64,000 bases of DNA from Akkermansia muciniphila (GCA_004557455.1 SFDX01000005.1:65561-129560), one strand, 5' to 3'. Positions 39,767-48,615 are shown, counted from the stretch's first letter. A program made the numbers and translations. Notes: generated from the letters alone by a model not told the origin.

Positions 39767-42718
39767 TTACTTCTGCCGCGCGGCGTGCTTGGCCTGCTGC
39801 ATATCGTACTCCTCCTGATTCTTCTTGAGCTTGGCCTTAGCCTCCTTGGCCGAGATGGCTACCTCCTTGTCCGGGTCATTGAGATAGCTGTCCAGCACAT
39901 GATTGACCCAAGCGAAGTCGAGCTGGCCGCCCATCATCTTAATGAGCGCAATCTTCTTATCGCGGAGGGGCTCCAGCTTATCGCGTTGCGCCTTGGCATC
40001 CTTGTACTCCTGGCTGTTCTCATCGGGTCTCGGCTCGGCATCCAGATCCGTCTTGAGAATGAGCTCCTGGAGTTTGGAGGTATCGGCGTGCGGATCGCCC
40101 AGGTACACCTTGATGAGCTTATCGGCGGAAGCGTTCTCACGCTCGCGACGCTGGCAGAGGAGGGTACCGAGCAGGTTACGGATGCTCTGCTGAGCCTTCT
40201 CATCGCTGCCGGCCTTCTGCTGCATCTCATCAATGAAATCGAGGACGGAGTCATCACCCCACTCGGCTAAGAACTTGAGAGCGTCCTTGTTCTTGTTCCA
40301 CTCGGCGGGGTTGCTCCCCAGTTTACCCTTGTAGAATGCGAGCGCCTTCTCCGAGCAGCCCTTGGCCATGGCCTGGGACATGTTGTTGCGGAGTTTCTCC
40401 GGCGTGACATCGAAGAGGCGTTCTGCGACAGACTTCTTCTTGGCTGCATCGCCGGTGGGCAGAATCATGTAGTTGCGGAAGCCCACGTAGAGCTTGGACA
40501 TGACCTTAGGCTCCGTCTCGGAATCCTGCAACAGGGCGAACATCTCCTCCACGGCCTCCTCATTTACACGAGCGCCGAGAATCTCCCACGTGTCAGCCAG
40601 AGCCTCGGTAGCCTCCGGGGACTTGGGCTGCTTACGGATCTTCTTGGCCATGGCAAGCATGCGCTTCTCGAAGTCGGCGACATTGCTGAACGTGGAAAGC
40701 TGCACAACGGTGAAACGGAAGAGCTCCTTATTCATCTTACCCGCATTGTCGCTGAGCAACTTGAAGAGCTCGTCCGCTACCTTCGGGTCGCGATCTGCCA
40801 AGCAGCACATGAGGTAGCAGGCATTCTGCGCCACACCCACATAGGTGCTGCCGAGGATGATTTGCCCCTTCTCGTCCTTTTTGTCCGGATGCAGCATAAT
40901 GCCGCGCAGGATCTTCATCTCTGCCGGGGAGAGCTTGAGGTTAGCCAGAGCGGCGTCTCGGTTGGTGGTGGTGCCGCCTACATCCTTGGTGTGAGCCTTC
41001 ATGATGGGGATGGCCTTGTTGATGACATCGCTGATCTCCTTGGCGGCCTTGATCTTGGCCTTTGTTTCGGCATTGACGCTGGCCACATAGGAGAAGACCA
41101 CGATGACAAAGACGACGAAGATGCCCAAGGCGATGAGGGTACTCTTCTTCTTATAGAAGGGCACGGCCTGCTGAGTGAGCATAGCGTATTCCTCCTCGCT
41201 CATCTTCACGAGCTCCGGAGCAGCCTCGCCCTCCGGCAGATCCTCCGTTGCTTCCGGATCGGGCTCTTGCCCCCCCGCATCGGGAGCAGGGGCGGGAACC
41301 GGTGCCTTCTTAGCAGCCGGTGCACCGAGACCGGGCTTGGCTGCGGGGGTCTTGCCGAGGCCCGGTTTGGCGGCAGGTACCTTACCGAGGGCCGGCTTAC
41401 CGAGCGCGGGTTTGCCGAGAGTAGGCTTACCGGCAGACGGAGCCGCCGCAGTCTCCTCCGCCGGGGCGGCAGGCTTAGCGGCCCCGAGGGTAGGTTTGGC
41501 CGCGCCGAGAGTGGGCTTGGTGGCACCCAAAGCATGTTTGCCGGCCGAGGGTGCAGGCTTGCCCGCGCTGAGGGCTGCGGCTCCCTGTTTACCCGGAACG
41601 GGAGCAGGCTTAGCGGCCGCCGGCTCCTGAGCGCCGGGTGCCGGGGACTTCTTACCGAAAACGGACGCGCCCAGGGCGGACTTGCCGACGGACGGCTTGG
41701 AAAGACCGGGCTTAGCCCCCGGGGCGGGGGTCCCTTTGTCGGCGGGCTCCTCCGCCTGCTTCTTGCCGAAAACAGACGCGCCCAAGGCGGGTTTGCCGGT
41801 GGAGTCCTTGGCCAACGGCGGCTTGGCGGCAGCACGAGTGGGCGGTACGGCGGCAGCGGGTGCTTTGTGCTGAGCCGGCTGCGGAGCCTGCTGCTGCGGT
41901 GCAGCGGCCTGACCGGGCATGCCCATGGGCATACCGGCCGGCATTTGGCCGCCGTTTTGTGCCATCTGCTGCGCCATCATCTGCTGGAACATCATTTGCT
42001 GGGCCATCATCATCTGCATCATGGCATTGGCCTGGTCCTGCGGCATGTTCGCCATATTCGGCATGCCGGGCATACCCATCGGCATCTGCATGCCCGGGGC
42101 AGGGGCGGCCTTACGGGCTGCTTCCTCCTCAGCGGCTTTGCGAGCAGCCTCCTCTTCCGCTGCTTTTCGGGCGGCTTCTTCAGCGGCTTTCCGAGCGGCC
42201 TCTTCTTCGGCGGCTTTGCGCGCCGCTTCCTCGGCAGCCAAGCGAGCGGCCTCTTCCTCCGCAGCCTTGCGGGCTGCCTCCTCCGCGGCCAATCGGGCGG
42301 CCTCCTCTTCGGCCGCTTTGCGAGCAGCCTCCTCAGCGGCCTTCTGCTCCGCCAGTTGCCGTTCGTATTCGGCCATTTGGCGGTTATATTCCTCCATCTC
42401 GCGCTCGTATTGCTCCTGCGCCAAGCGCTCAGCCTCGGCTTGACGCGCGGCTTCTTCGGCGGCGGCCTTGGCGGCTTCTTCTTCGGCCGCCTTGCGGGCT
42501 GCCTCTTCCGCCGCGCGGGCTTCTGCCTTGGCCTTATCGGCGGCAATGTCCTCTGCGCGGGGTTCGCCCTTGGCGTTGTTGAGGCGGGCAGGGGCCGCCT
42601 TAGCGATAGCGCCTCCGCCGGCACCCAGGAGCTTAGGTTTGTTCTTGGGAACGACGCCCGAGTTGATGAGAGTTCGTTTGGGACCGGTCGGGGCCCCCGT
42701 AGGTTTCAGTGTTGCCAT
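39767..42718 (-). CDS. large low-complexity single-TM protein (TolA-like layout)
   Basis: 983 aa. After a short basic N-terminus (MATLKPTGAPTGPKRTL) comes a long Ala/Glu/Lys/Arg helix of repeated EEAARKAAEEEAARLAAEE units (residues about 60-235). A Met/Pro/Gln/Gly-rich block follows (GMPGMPNMANMPQDQANAMMQMMM-like). Next are repeats of KPALGASVFGKK, KPTLGAA and GKPALGK up to about 480, an acidic stretch, one TM helix (STLIALGIFVVFVIVVFSYV, about 522-545) and a helical C-terminal domain of about 430 residues that looks TPR/HEAT-like. The N-terminal part would be cytoplasmic and the C-terminal domain extracytoplasmic. A plus-strand frame of similar length is only its antisense shadow. Confidence 0.75.
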   Translation of the reverse strand: MATLKPTGAPTGPKRTLINSGVVPKNKPKLLGAGGGAIAKAAPARLNNAKGEPRAEDIAADKAKAEARAAEEAARKAAEEEAAKAAAEEAARQAEAERLAQEQYEREMEEYNRQMAEYERQLAEQKAAEEAARKAAEEEAARLAAEEAARKAAEEEAARLAAEEAARKAAEEEAARKAAEEAARKAAEEEAARKAAEEEAARKAAPAPGMQMPMGMPGMPNMANMPQDQANAMMQMMMAQQMMFQQMMAQQMAQNGGQMPAGMPMGMPGQAAAPQQQAPQPAQHKAPAAAVPPTRAAAKPPLAKDSTGKPALGASVFGKKQAEEPADKGTPAPGAKPGLSKPSVGKSALGASVFGKKSPAPGAQEPAAAKPAPVPGKQGAAALSAGKPAPSAGKHALGATKPTLGAAKPTLGAAKPAAPAEETAAAPSAGKPTLGKPALGKPALGKVPAAKPGLGKTPAAKPGLGAPAAKKAPVPAPAPDAGGQEPDPEATEDLPEGEAAPELVKMSEEEYAMLTQQAVPFYKKKSTLIALGIFVVFVIVVFSYVASVNAETKAKIKAAKEISDVINKAIPIMKAHTKDVGGTTTNRDAALANLKLSPAEMKILRGIMLHPDKKDEKGQIILGSTYVGVAQNACYLMCCLADRDPKVADELFKLLSDNAGKMNKELFRFTVVQLSTFSNVADFEKRMLAMAKKIRKQPKSPEATEALADTWEILGARVNEEAVEEMFALLQDSETEPKVMSKLYVGFRNYMILPTGDAAKKKSVAERLFDVTPEKLRNNMSQAMAKGCSEKALAFYKGKLGSNPAEWNKNKDALKFLAEWGDDSVLDFIDEMQQKAGSDEKAQQSIRNLLGTLLCQRRERENASADKLIKVYLGDPHADTSKLQELILKTDLDAEPRPDENSQEYKDAKAQRDKLEPLRDKKIALIKMMGGQLDFAWVNHVLDSYLNDPDKEVAISAKEAKAKLKKNQEEYDMQQAKHAARQK

Positions 42719-42746
42719 AAGTGGAAGGTGTATTGACTCGCCGCGT

Positions 42747-42775
42747 ATTGTAGCACATCGGTGCCGGCTTTGCAA
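42747..42775 (-). promoter_or_regulatory. promoter of the TolA-like protein gene
   Basis: Minus strand TTGCAA (42770-42775), 17-bp spacer, TACAAT (42747-42752). The leader before the ATG at 42718 is about 22 nt. Confidence 0.8.
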
Positions 42776-42828
42776 TGATGGATTTTGCCCCGGGGCATTT
42801 TTTGCCTGTTGCAGGGCAGAAAAGGGGC

Positions 42829-42858
42829 TTGCCGCATGGGGGGCGGGCATGGTAAAAT
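42829..42858 (+). promoter_or_regulatory. promoter of the NrfD-like operon (leaderless GTG)
   Basis: TTGCCG (42829-42834), 18-bp spacer, TAAAAT (42853-42858). An ATG at 42857 overlaps the -10; the GTG at 42866 is 7 nt after it and is the preferred start. Confidence 0.65.
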
Positions 42859-42865
42859 GGCCTCC

Positions 42866-44179
42866 GTGAGCATTCCGGAGCAAAAAACGGCCTGTCGGCG
42901 CCGTGCGATGATGCTGCTTTGCCTGTCGGTGGGCCTCGTGGGACTTATCGGGGGCGGGCTGCGTATTGCCCTGGAGGGGCCGGGGGTGCTTGGGGTGAGC
43001 AATGCCGTGCCCTGGGGCTGGGATGTGGTGCAGTTTGTGTTTTGGATAGGCTTGGGCCACGCCGGTACACTGATTTCTGCCGTGCTGCTTCTGACGCGGC
43101 AGGAGTGGAGCCGCGGCATTGCACGACAGGCGGAGCTGATGACGCTGTGTGCCGTGGCCGTGGCGGCGGTGTTTCCGGCGGTGCATGTGGGCCGAGTGTG
43201 GATGGAGTGGATGTTTTATCCCGGTCCGCTGCCCGGAGGTTTGTGGCCGAATGCGGCCAGTCCGTTGGTGTGGGATCCCGTTGCCATCGGGGCTTATTTC
43301 CTGCTATCGGTGCTTTACGCCGCGATGGGCCTGAGGGCGGGGCAGGGGATGACCCCGGAGCAGAGGAACTCGCGTGCGCGGGCTTGTCTGCTGATGGCCG
43401 GTGTGTTGACACCGCTGGTGGTGACGGTGCATTCCGTGGTGGGGTGTGATTTCGCGGTGCTGTTGCGATGGCATGCGTCTTTTCTACCGCCGTACTTTGT
43501 ATGTGGGGCGATTTTGTCCGGGTTGGCCATGGTGCAGCTGATTGTTCGGGGAATGGGCGGGGCGGTTCCTGTGCCCCTGATGCGTCTGACGGCCGGGGTA
43601 GCAACGGGGATGGGGGTGTTTTATGCGTTGGAACTGGTGGAGAGTCCGATGCTGTTTGATGCAGTGTATGTTGCTGTGATTTCGTTGAATGTGGCTGCTC
43701 CTCTGTGCTTGCTGCTGCCCGTGGTTCAGCGGAGGGGGGTGTTGCAGGTATTGATCGGAGCGGGGGTATTGGTCGGTATGTGGCTGGAGCGTGTGCATAT
43801 CATCGTGAGGCGATCCGAAATGTTATTCGGGGTGGATTACATGCCGACCCGGACGGATGTGGCCATGCTGGTGGGGAGTATGGGGGCCTTCATCGGGCTG
43901 TTTCTGTTGCTCGATGCTCGTTTGCCGCAGGGTGGGCCTGACGGTGGAAATGCAGCATCTGCGCCGCCGGGGCAGGGCCGGGTCGCATGGCTGGGCGGCT
44001 TGATCGGGGTGTTCGCGGCGGCGTGTTGGTTGTATGCGACACAGGGGGCAGAGACGGCCGGTGTTCTGACCGGGCGGCCGCACGGTGTTTTTTTTCAGGT
44101 TCCGGTGTATACGGTGTGTGGCCTGCTGGGTGCGGGGGTGGCGATTTATATGAATTTAATGCGGAGGTTGAGAATGTGA
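42866..44179 (+). CDS. NrfD/PsrC-family integral membrane protein
   Basis: 437 aa from a GTG, beginning MSIPEQKTACRRRAMMLL. About ten TM segments are visible, with NrfD-type motifs: AVPWGWDVVQFVFWIGLGHAGTLISAVLLL, FPAVHVGRVWMEWMFYPGP, NAASPLVWDPVAIGAYFLLS, VVTVHSVVGCDFAVLLR and FYALELVES. NrfD proteins anchor quinol-oxidising complexes, including the ActC/ActF subunits of alternative complex III. Its operon partners are a monohaem cytochrome c and another membrane protein; the iron-sulfur subunit and the pentahaem cytochrome usually encoded with ActC are missing. The stop overlaps the cytochrome start. Confidence 0.8.
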   Translation: MSIPEQKTACRRRAMMLLCLSVGLVGLIGGGLRIALEGPGVLGVSNAVPWGWDVVQFVFWIGLGHAGTLISAVLLLTRQEWSRGIARQAELMTLCAVAVAAVFPAVHVGRVWMEWMFYPGPLPGGLWPNAASPLVWDPVAIGAYFLLSVLYAAMGLRAGQGMTPEQRNSRARACLLMAGVLTPLVVTVHSVVGCDFAVLLRWHASFLPPYFVCGAILSGLAMVQLIVRGMGGAVPVPLMRLTAGVATGMGVFYALELVESPMLFDAVYVAVISLNVAAPLCLLLPVVQRRGVLQVLIGAGVLVGMWLERVHIIVRRSEMLFGVDYMPTRTDVAMLVGSMGAFIGLFLLLDARLPQGGPDGGNAASAPPGQGRVAWLGGLIGVFAAACWLYATQGAETAGVLTGRPHGVFFQVPVYTVCGLLGAGVAIYMNLMRRLRM

Positions 44180-44601
44180 AGAATGTTGCGCTGACAGCGG
44201 TATCCGTGCTTCTTTTGTTGGCGGCGTGGGTCGTTTTTGTTGACCGAGAACGGGAAGTCCCGCGCCTGCCGGGCAATATGTCGCCGGAGGGCCGAGTCCG
44301 CTCGGCTCCGCCGCCGGGGGCTGTGACGTTCGGAGCTCCGGAGTCCCCCGCCCCCGGGGAGAGTCTGTTTGCTGCTCGTTGTGTGGCATGTCACGGGGCA
44401 ACCGGGGACGGGGTGAGCTACACGGCCTCACGTCCCGGAATGCCTGCCGTGGGGGATTTGACGCGTTCATCGCAATCCGCAGCAGAGCAGTACGAGACGA
44501 TTCGAACGGGGCAGGGGACCATGCCGGCGTTTGAGGGAAGGCTTTCTCCTGCGGAAATGAGAAATTTGGCGGATTTTTTGCAAACTATTAAAAAGTTATG
44601 A
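44176..44601 (+). CDS. membrane-anchored monohaem cytochrome c (ActE-like)
   Basis: 141 aa from a GTG in an ATGTGA overlap with the NrfD-like gene. The N-terminal helix (VALTAVSVLLLLAAWVVFV) is an uncleaved signal-anchor. The haem site is Cys69-Val-Ala-Cys72-His73 (AARCVACHGATGDG), with the distal Met in GQGTMPAFEGRLSP and a C-terminal helix LADFLQTIKK, a class I cytochrome. It resembles the small cytochrome of alternative complex III in size and placement. Confidence 0.8.
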   Translation: MKNVALTAVSVLLLLAAWVVFVDREREVPRLPGNMSPEGRVRSAPPPGAVTFGAPESPAPGESLFAARCVACHGATGDGVSYTASRPGMPAVGDLTRSSQSAAEQYETIRTGQGTMPAFEGRLSPAEMRNLADFLQTIKKL

Positions 44602-45569
44602 GACATCGCTTGTTCATTGTTGGATTGATGGTGTTAATTTTTGGCTACACGCTTTTTGTCAGTCAGGTTAACGAAAATATCATGATGCTGAACACTGACC
44701 TCTATTTGGGGATAGTGGGTTACGAAAAGTTGTGGAGAACCTTCCCGGCGTCTGTGTTGGCTGTGGCGGCATGTGTGGCTGCGGTGGGGATCGGCGGGCA
44801 GTTTTGGGGTTCCCTGCTGCCGCTTTGCAACGCATCGTGGACCCCATCGAAGTCTCTGAGCCGTTTGGGGGCGTTGGGGTTGTGGTGCGGGTGGCCGTTC
44901 TTTGCGCTTGCCTATGGCTGGGCTGTGAATGTTTTTCCCTATGTCGCCGACGCTGGAGCTGATTTTGTATTATTCAGTCGGCAGGGCCTGCTGGTACAGT
45001 GTTTAGGTGGGGTGGCCTTGTTAGTGGGATGCCGCGTGCTGACCTACTATGTCGGGCGTAGCATCGGCTTTGCCGTTGTTCCGCTGGTGGCAGCGGTGGC
45101 CCTTTCCTGCGGGCTGCTGTGGTGGGGAGGGCAGGCGGTGTCCTTCTTGGGGATGTCCATAGCGATGCCCCCGGCCCTGCTGTTGCTTGCAGGGGCGCAC
45201 AAGGAGTCGCGTCGCGAGATGTCTTGGCTGCTGATGGCCGGCTTGGCCCTGGCTGCATACGGTGTTTGCAGTTCGTGGTTGACGTGTGGATTTCTGCCCG
45301 GCGCACAGCCCCCGGCCTCTGTCCTATTCGGGGCCTCAGCCTTGGCCGGCCTGGCCTTGCTGCTGCTCACGCCCCTGCGAGAAGGCCCCGTCTGCCGTTT
45401 CCTCATTTGCCCCGCCGCCCTCCTCACCTGCTGCTACCTGGGCTGCGTTTTATTCGGCCTCGCCTCAGAAATCCGCGAGTGGACCCTCTATACCCTCTTC
45501 TGCACCCTCAACCTCCTCCTCCTCTCCGCTTTGAGCCTTCTCTTCGCCTACTCCCGCCGGTGGTTTTAG
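44598..45569 (+). CDS. unrecognised polytopic membrane protein in the NrfD operon
   Basis: 323 aa starting at the ATGA overlap with the cytochrome stop. About nine hydrophobic segments are visible, the first being LFIVGLMVLIFGYTLFV. I recognise no motif; SQVNENIMMLNTDLYLGIVGYEKLW is a periplasmic loop with conserved-looking polar residues. Tight coupling to the cytochrome and NrfD-like genes suggests it is a subunit of the same complex. Confidence 0.6.
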   Translation: MRHRLFIVGLMVLIFGYTLFVSQVNENIMMLNTDLYLGIVGYEKLWRTFPASVLAVAACVAAVGIGGQFWGSLLPLCNASWTPSKSLSRLGALGLWCGWPFFALAYGWAVNVFPYVADAGADFVLFSRQGLLVQCLGGVALLVGCRVLTYYVGRSIGFAVVPLVAAVALSCGLLWWGGQAVSFLGMSIAMPPALLLLAGAHKESRREMSWLLMAGLALAAYGVCSSWLTCGFLPGAQPPASVLFGASALAGLALLLLTPLREGPVCRFLICPAALLTCCYLGCVLFGLASEIREWTLYTLFCTLNLLLLSALSLLFAYSRRWF

Positions 45570-45610
45570 CAGCGGAGCCCACAATATAGAGTCCCCTGCC
45601 GAGGCAGAGC

Positions 45611-45639
45611 TTGACAGGTCGGGGGGAGTGTGGTACCAT
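45611..45639 (+). promoter_or_regulatory. promoter of the 7TM-HD/BASS operon
   Basis: TTGACA (45611-45616), 17-bp spacer, TACCAT (45634-45639). A GGAGGAG ribosome site lies between it and the ATG at 45660. Confidence 0.75.
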
Positions 45640-45659
45640 GGGGGCGGAGGAGTAGTATC

Positions 45660-47258
45660 ATGTTTCGTAGGATGAACGAGAATACTGTGAGTTGGTGGGA
45701 TCGTTTGGAGTCCCGCTCCGGGCGATTCAGTCTGCTGCTGCTTGTTGTGCTGGTCGGTGCACTTTCTTGTATAGCGGCTTCTTTTTCCGGAACGTGGGAG
45801 GAAGCAGGTTGGCGTATTATACGGATTGTGCTGTGTTCCGTGTGTCTGCAGATTGCTTTTGTAACATGTGAGGGGCGGGAGTGTTTGCAACCGCGCTACA
45901 GTGTGTTACTGCTGCCTGTGTTGGTGGGGCAAATGCTGTTGCAGGTGGGTATTTTGAAGGTTGGAGAGCGGTTTCCGGATGTGCCGGCCGAGCAGCTGCT
46001 GCCGGTTTTGCCGTATTTGTTGTCACCGACGATCGCGTCTGTGATGATGGGGCGACGGACGGGGATGTTTGCAGCCGCGAGTGCGGCTTTGTACGGCTGG
46101 GCATTTCTGCCTGTCGATTTGTCCTGCACCCAGCAGGGGAATTACCTGATTATCGCGCTGGCGGTGGGCTTGAGCAGTGCGTATGCCTCCGGACGAGTTC
46201 ACAAGCGTGAGCAGGTCTTGGTGTCCGGTATGGTGGGAGGAATCGTATCGATTTTGTTTGCGTGGGCTCTGACATATGCGCTGCTGTTGGAGCAGCCGGG
46301 AACGCCCCCTCTCCTGCGGTGCTATGATGCCCCTGCCTTTGAGTGGATGTCTACTCTGCTTATGATATTTGTGGTGCATTTCATGTTCGCGGCCCTCGTC
46401 GGCGGGCTGGTTCCGGCGCTGGAGCGAGTGTTCGGAATAGCAACGCCGATGACATGGTTGGAGTGGGCGGACATGAATCGTTCACTGCTGCGTAAGATGC
46501 GCTCTGTTGCAGAGGGAACCTTCCACCACAGTGAGGCAGTTCAGCGCTTGGCTGAAGAGGCCGCGGATGCGATAGGGGCGGATTCTTTGCGTGCCGGTGT
46601 GTGTGCCCTGTATCATGATATAGGAAAAATAAATGCTCCTGCGTATTTTGCTGAGAATATTCCGGATTTTTCGGAGTCTCCGCACAATGGTCTCACGCCT
46701 GACGGAAGTGCGAAGATCATCCTCAAGCATGTGACGGATGGGGTAGAGCTGGCGAAGAAGTACAGGCTGAATAAGCGTATTATTGATGTTATCCGAGAGC
46801 ATCACGGCACGTCGACGGCGTATTTCTTCTACCGAAAGGCGATGGATGAGTATGAAGAGGAACGCCGCAAGTATGAGGAGGGTGTGATAGATGCTCCGCC
46901 GCAGGAGGTTGATAAGACCATCTATACATACAAGGGGCCGATCCCGCAGTCCAGGGAATCCGGAATTGTGAGTATGGCAGATGCGGTGGAGAGTGCGATA
47001 CGCTCGCTGACGAAGCCTACTGCGGAGGAGATAACAAACATGGTCAACGGTATTTTCAAGGGACGCGTGTTGGATGGTCACCTGCGCGACAGTGGTCTGA
47101 CCTTGGGGGAGATTGAGACGATAAAGGATAGATTTGTTAAGACGTGTATCGCAATGGCGCATGTAAGGATTAAGTATCCTAAGCAGAAGTCGGATGACAG
47201 TGAGAGCTTAGCAGAGGCGCGATCGACCGCATCGGCCGAAGAGGAAAAGCAGTCATGA
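45660..47258 (+). CDS. membrane HD-domain phosphohydrolase (PgpH-like, shortened)
   Basis: 532 aa. The N-terminal 250 residues contain seven to eight hydrophobic segments (from LLLLVVLVGALSCIAASF to LLMIFVVHFMFAALVGGLVPALE). An HD domain follows (about 265-500): HHSEAVQRLAEEAADAIGADSLRAGVCALYHDIGK with His319-Asp320, a HGLTPDGSAKIILKHVTDGV-like stretch, and DVIREHHGTSTAYFFY, ending with MADAVESAIRSL. This matches the PgpH/YqfF c-di-AMP phosphodiesterases, but the large extracellular 7TMR-HDED domain before the TM block is absent. The next gene overlaps by 4 bp. Confidence 0.85.
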   Translation: MFRRMNENTVSWWDRLESRSGRFSLLLLVVLVGALSCIAASFSGTWEEAGWRIIRIVLCSVCLQIAFVTCEGRECLQPRYSVLLLPVLVGQMLLQVGILKVGERFPDVPAEQLLPVLPYLLSPTIASVMMGRRTGMFAAASAALYGWAFLPVDLSCTQQGNYLIIALAVGLSSAYASGRVHKREQVLVSGMVGGIVSILFAWALTYALLLEQPGTPPLLRCYDAPAFEWMSTLLMIFVVHFMFAALVGGLVPALERVFGIATPMTWLEWADMNRSLLRKMRSVAEGTFHHSEAVQRLAEEAADAIGADSLRAGVCALYHDIGKINAPAYFAENIPDFSESPHNGLTPDGSAKIILKHVTDGVELAKKYRLNKRIIDVIREHHGTSTAYFFYRKAMDEYEEERRKYEEGVIDAPPQEVDKTIYTYKGPIPQSRESGIVSMADAVESAIRSLTKPTAEEITNMVNGIFKGRVLDGHLRDSGLTLGEIETIKDRFVKTCIAMAHVRIKYPKQKSDDSESLAEARSTASAEEEKQS

Positions 47259-48151
47259 AACGGAGTTTGCGCAGTGTGTGCATGGTTGTGGCCATTGCAC
47301 TCGGTGCCGTGTTTCATGGGGTGTTGGGGGAATGTAATGCCTACCTGCCATACGGGGTGGGCGCGATGCTGTTTATAACATTCATGGGGGTGCATGTAGA
47401 GGAGATGAAGCCGAGGTGGCTGCACTTCTGGATTTTGGCGGCAATTCCTCTGTTAGCCCTTGCATACTGGCTTGTGGCGCGAGCATCGGGCTTTCCTGTG
47501 CTTGCGGAGTCGCTCTTTTATTGTGCGGCGGCACCGATTGCGGTGGCCAGTCCGGTTATTGTGCAGCTGCTGCGAGGAAATGTGGAGTTCAGTACGACTG
47601 CGATGCTGTTAAGTCATGCATCCTTTGCTCTCACGATGCCCCTGCTACTGCCTCTTCTGCTCGAAGCTCCTGATTTGACCTATGCAGAGCTGGCTGTGCT
47701 GGTTGCCAAACAACTGGGTGCGGTGCTCCTTCTGCCCTCTTTGTTGGCTTTCGCTGTTAGATGGATGTATCCGCCCTCGCGTGCTTGGGCATCGAAACTG
47801 GCAGACGTGTCGTTGGGACTTTGGTGCGTCAATCTGGCCGTTATTTCGGCTTGGGGGACGCAGCATTTGATGGAATCCGGGGTAGGGCTGCAGGCTCTGG
47901 TTCCGCTGGGATTGGGGGCTTTAGCCGTCTGCGCCGTTGGGTTTGTGGTAGGTTATCGCATGGGGTATCCGAGCCTCAAGAGAGAATGTTCCCAGGCTCT
48001 CGGACAGAAGAATACAATTTTAGTGCTGTATATTGCGGCACAGTCATATAGCCACCCGTTGGCCTATGTGGGGCCGGTGTTTTATATCTTCTTTCACAAT
48101 TTTGCCAATTCCGTTCAGATTTTCTTGGCCTCACGGGAGAAGAAGAGGTGA
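47255..48151 (+). CDS. BASS/SBF-like transporter (bile acid:Na+ symporter fold)
   Basis: 298 aa with about nine to ten TM segments. FHGVLGECNAYLPYGVGAMLFITFMGVHV, YCAAAPIAVASPVIVQLLRGNVEFSTTAMLLSHASFALTMPLLLPLLL and QALGQKNTILVLYIAAQSYSHPLAYVGPVFY fit the SBF/BASS pattern of paired inverted repeats with a proline-broken helix. The substrate is unknown. Translationally coupled (ATGA) to the HD gene. Confidence 0.65.
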   Translation: MKRSLRSVCMVVAIALGAVFHGVLGECNAYLPYGVGAMLFITFMGVHVEEMKPRWLHFWILAAIPLLALAYWLVARASGFPVLAESLFYCAAAPIAVASPVIVQLLRGNVEFSTTAMLLSHASFALTMPLLLPLLLEAPDLTYAELAVLVAKQLGAVLLLPSLLAFAVRWMYPPSRAWASKLADVSLGLWCVNLAVISAWGTQHLMESGVGLQALVPLGLGALAVCAVGFVVGYRMGYPSLKRECSQALGQKNTILVLYIAAQSYSHPLAYVGPVFYIFFHNFANSVQIFLASREKKR

Positions 48152-48170
48152 CCTGTTATCCGGGGAAAAT

Positions 48171-48542
48171 GCCGTTCGGGTTCTGTAAGCCGGATTCTGT
48201 CCACCCCCGAGGGGCTGTGTGGTCATTTTTCTCGCGGTCTTTCGACCGTGCCCCGACCTGCGGGGTGCAACTATTACCCGGGGTATAGCGGGCAGGCGAC
48301 CCTTCCCCTGTTTGTCTTGCATCGCGTGGGGTTTACCCTGCCTCCTCAGTTACCTTCGGAGCGGTGGGCTCTTACCCCACCTTTTCACCCTTACCCTTGC
48401 GGGCGGTTTCTTTTCTGTGGCACTTTCCGTCAACCCAACCTGACTAGGGTTGCCCCGGCTTTCACCGGGCACGCTGCCTTGAGATGTCCGGACTTTCCTC
48501 TGCGCAGACAAGCTGTACAGCGACCACCCGAACCCGAACGGC
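48171..48542 (-). ncRNA. rnpB: RNase P RNA (M1 type A)
   Basis: The transcript is about 372 nt. The 5' strand GCCGTTCGGGTTC (48542-48530) pairs perfectly with the 3' end (48183-48171), making a 13-bp P1. The conserved GAGGAAAGTCCGGAC segment occurs at about 48501-48487 and the ACAGAATCCGGCTTA 3' motif near 48190. The 3' end lies 20 bp from the stop of the BASS-like gene on the other strand. Confidence 0.95.
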
Positions 48543-48548
48543 GCGAAC

Positions 48549-48577
48549 AGAGTACACCATTACACGGGAAATAGCAA
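48549..48577 (-). promoter_or_regulatory. rnpB promoter
   Basis: Minus strand TTGCTA (48572-48577), 17-bp spacer, TACTCT (48549-48554). Exactly 6 nt separate the -10 from the P1 5' base at 48542, calibrating the -10 to +1 distance in this genome. Confidence 0.85.
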
Positions 48578-48615
48578 GCCTAAAATACGAAGAGGTCGCA
48601 GAATTGTATTTTATT

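Noticed and set aside
42116..42560. Short periodic repeats that might be taken for a CRISPR array
   Set aside because: They are coding repeats of an Ala/Glu/Lys-rich helix in frame on the minus strand, without unique spacers. No CRISPR array or cas gene was seen anywhere in the window.
40862..42736. Plus-strand frame of about 620 codons opposite the TolA-like protein
   Set aside because: Composition mirrors the repeats of the true minus-strand gene, which has a consensus promoter and terminator; the plus-strand frame has neither.
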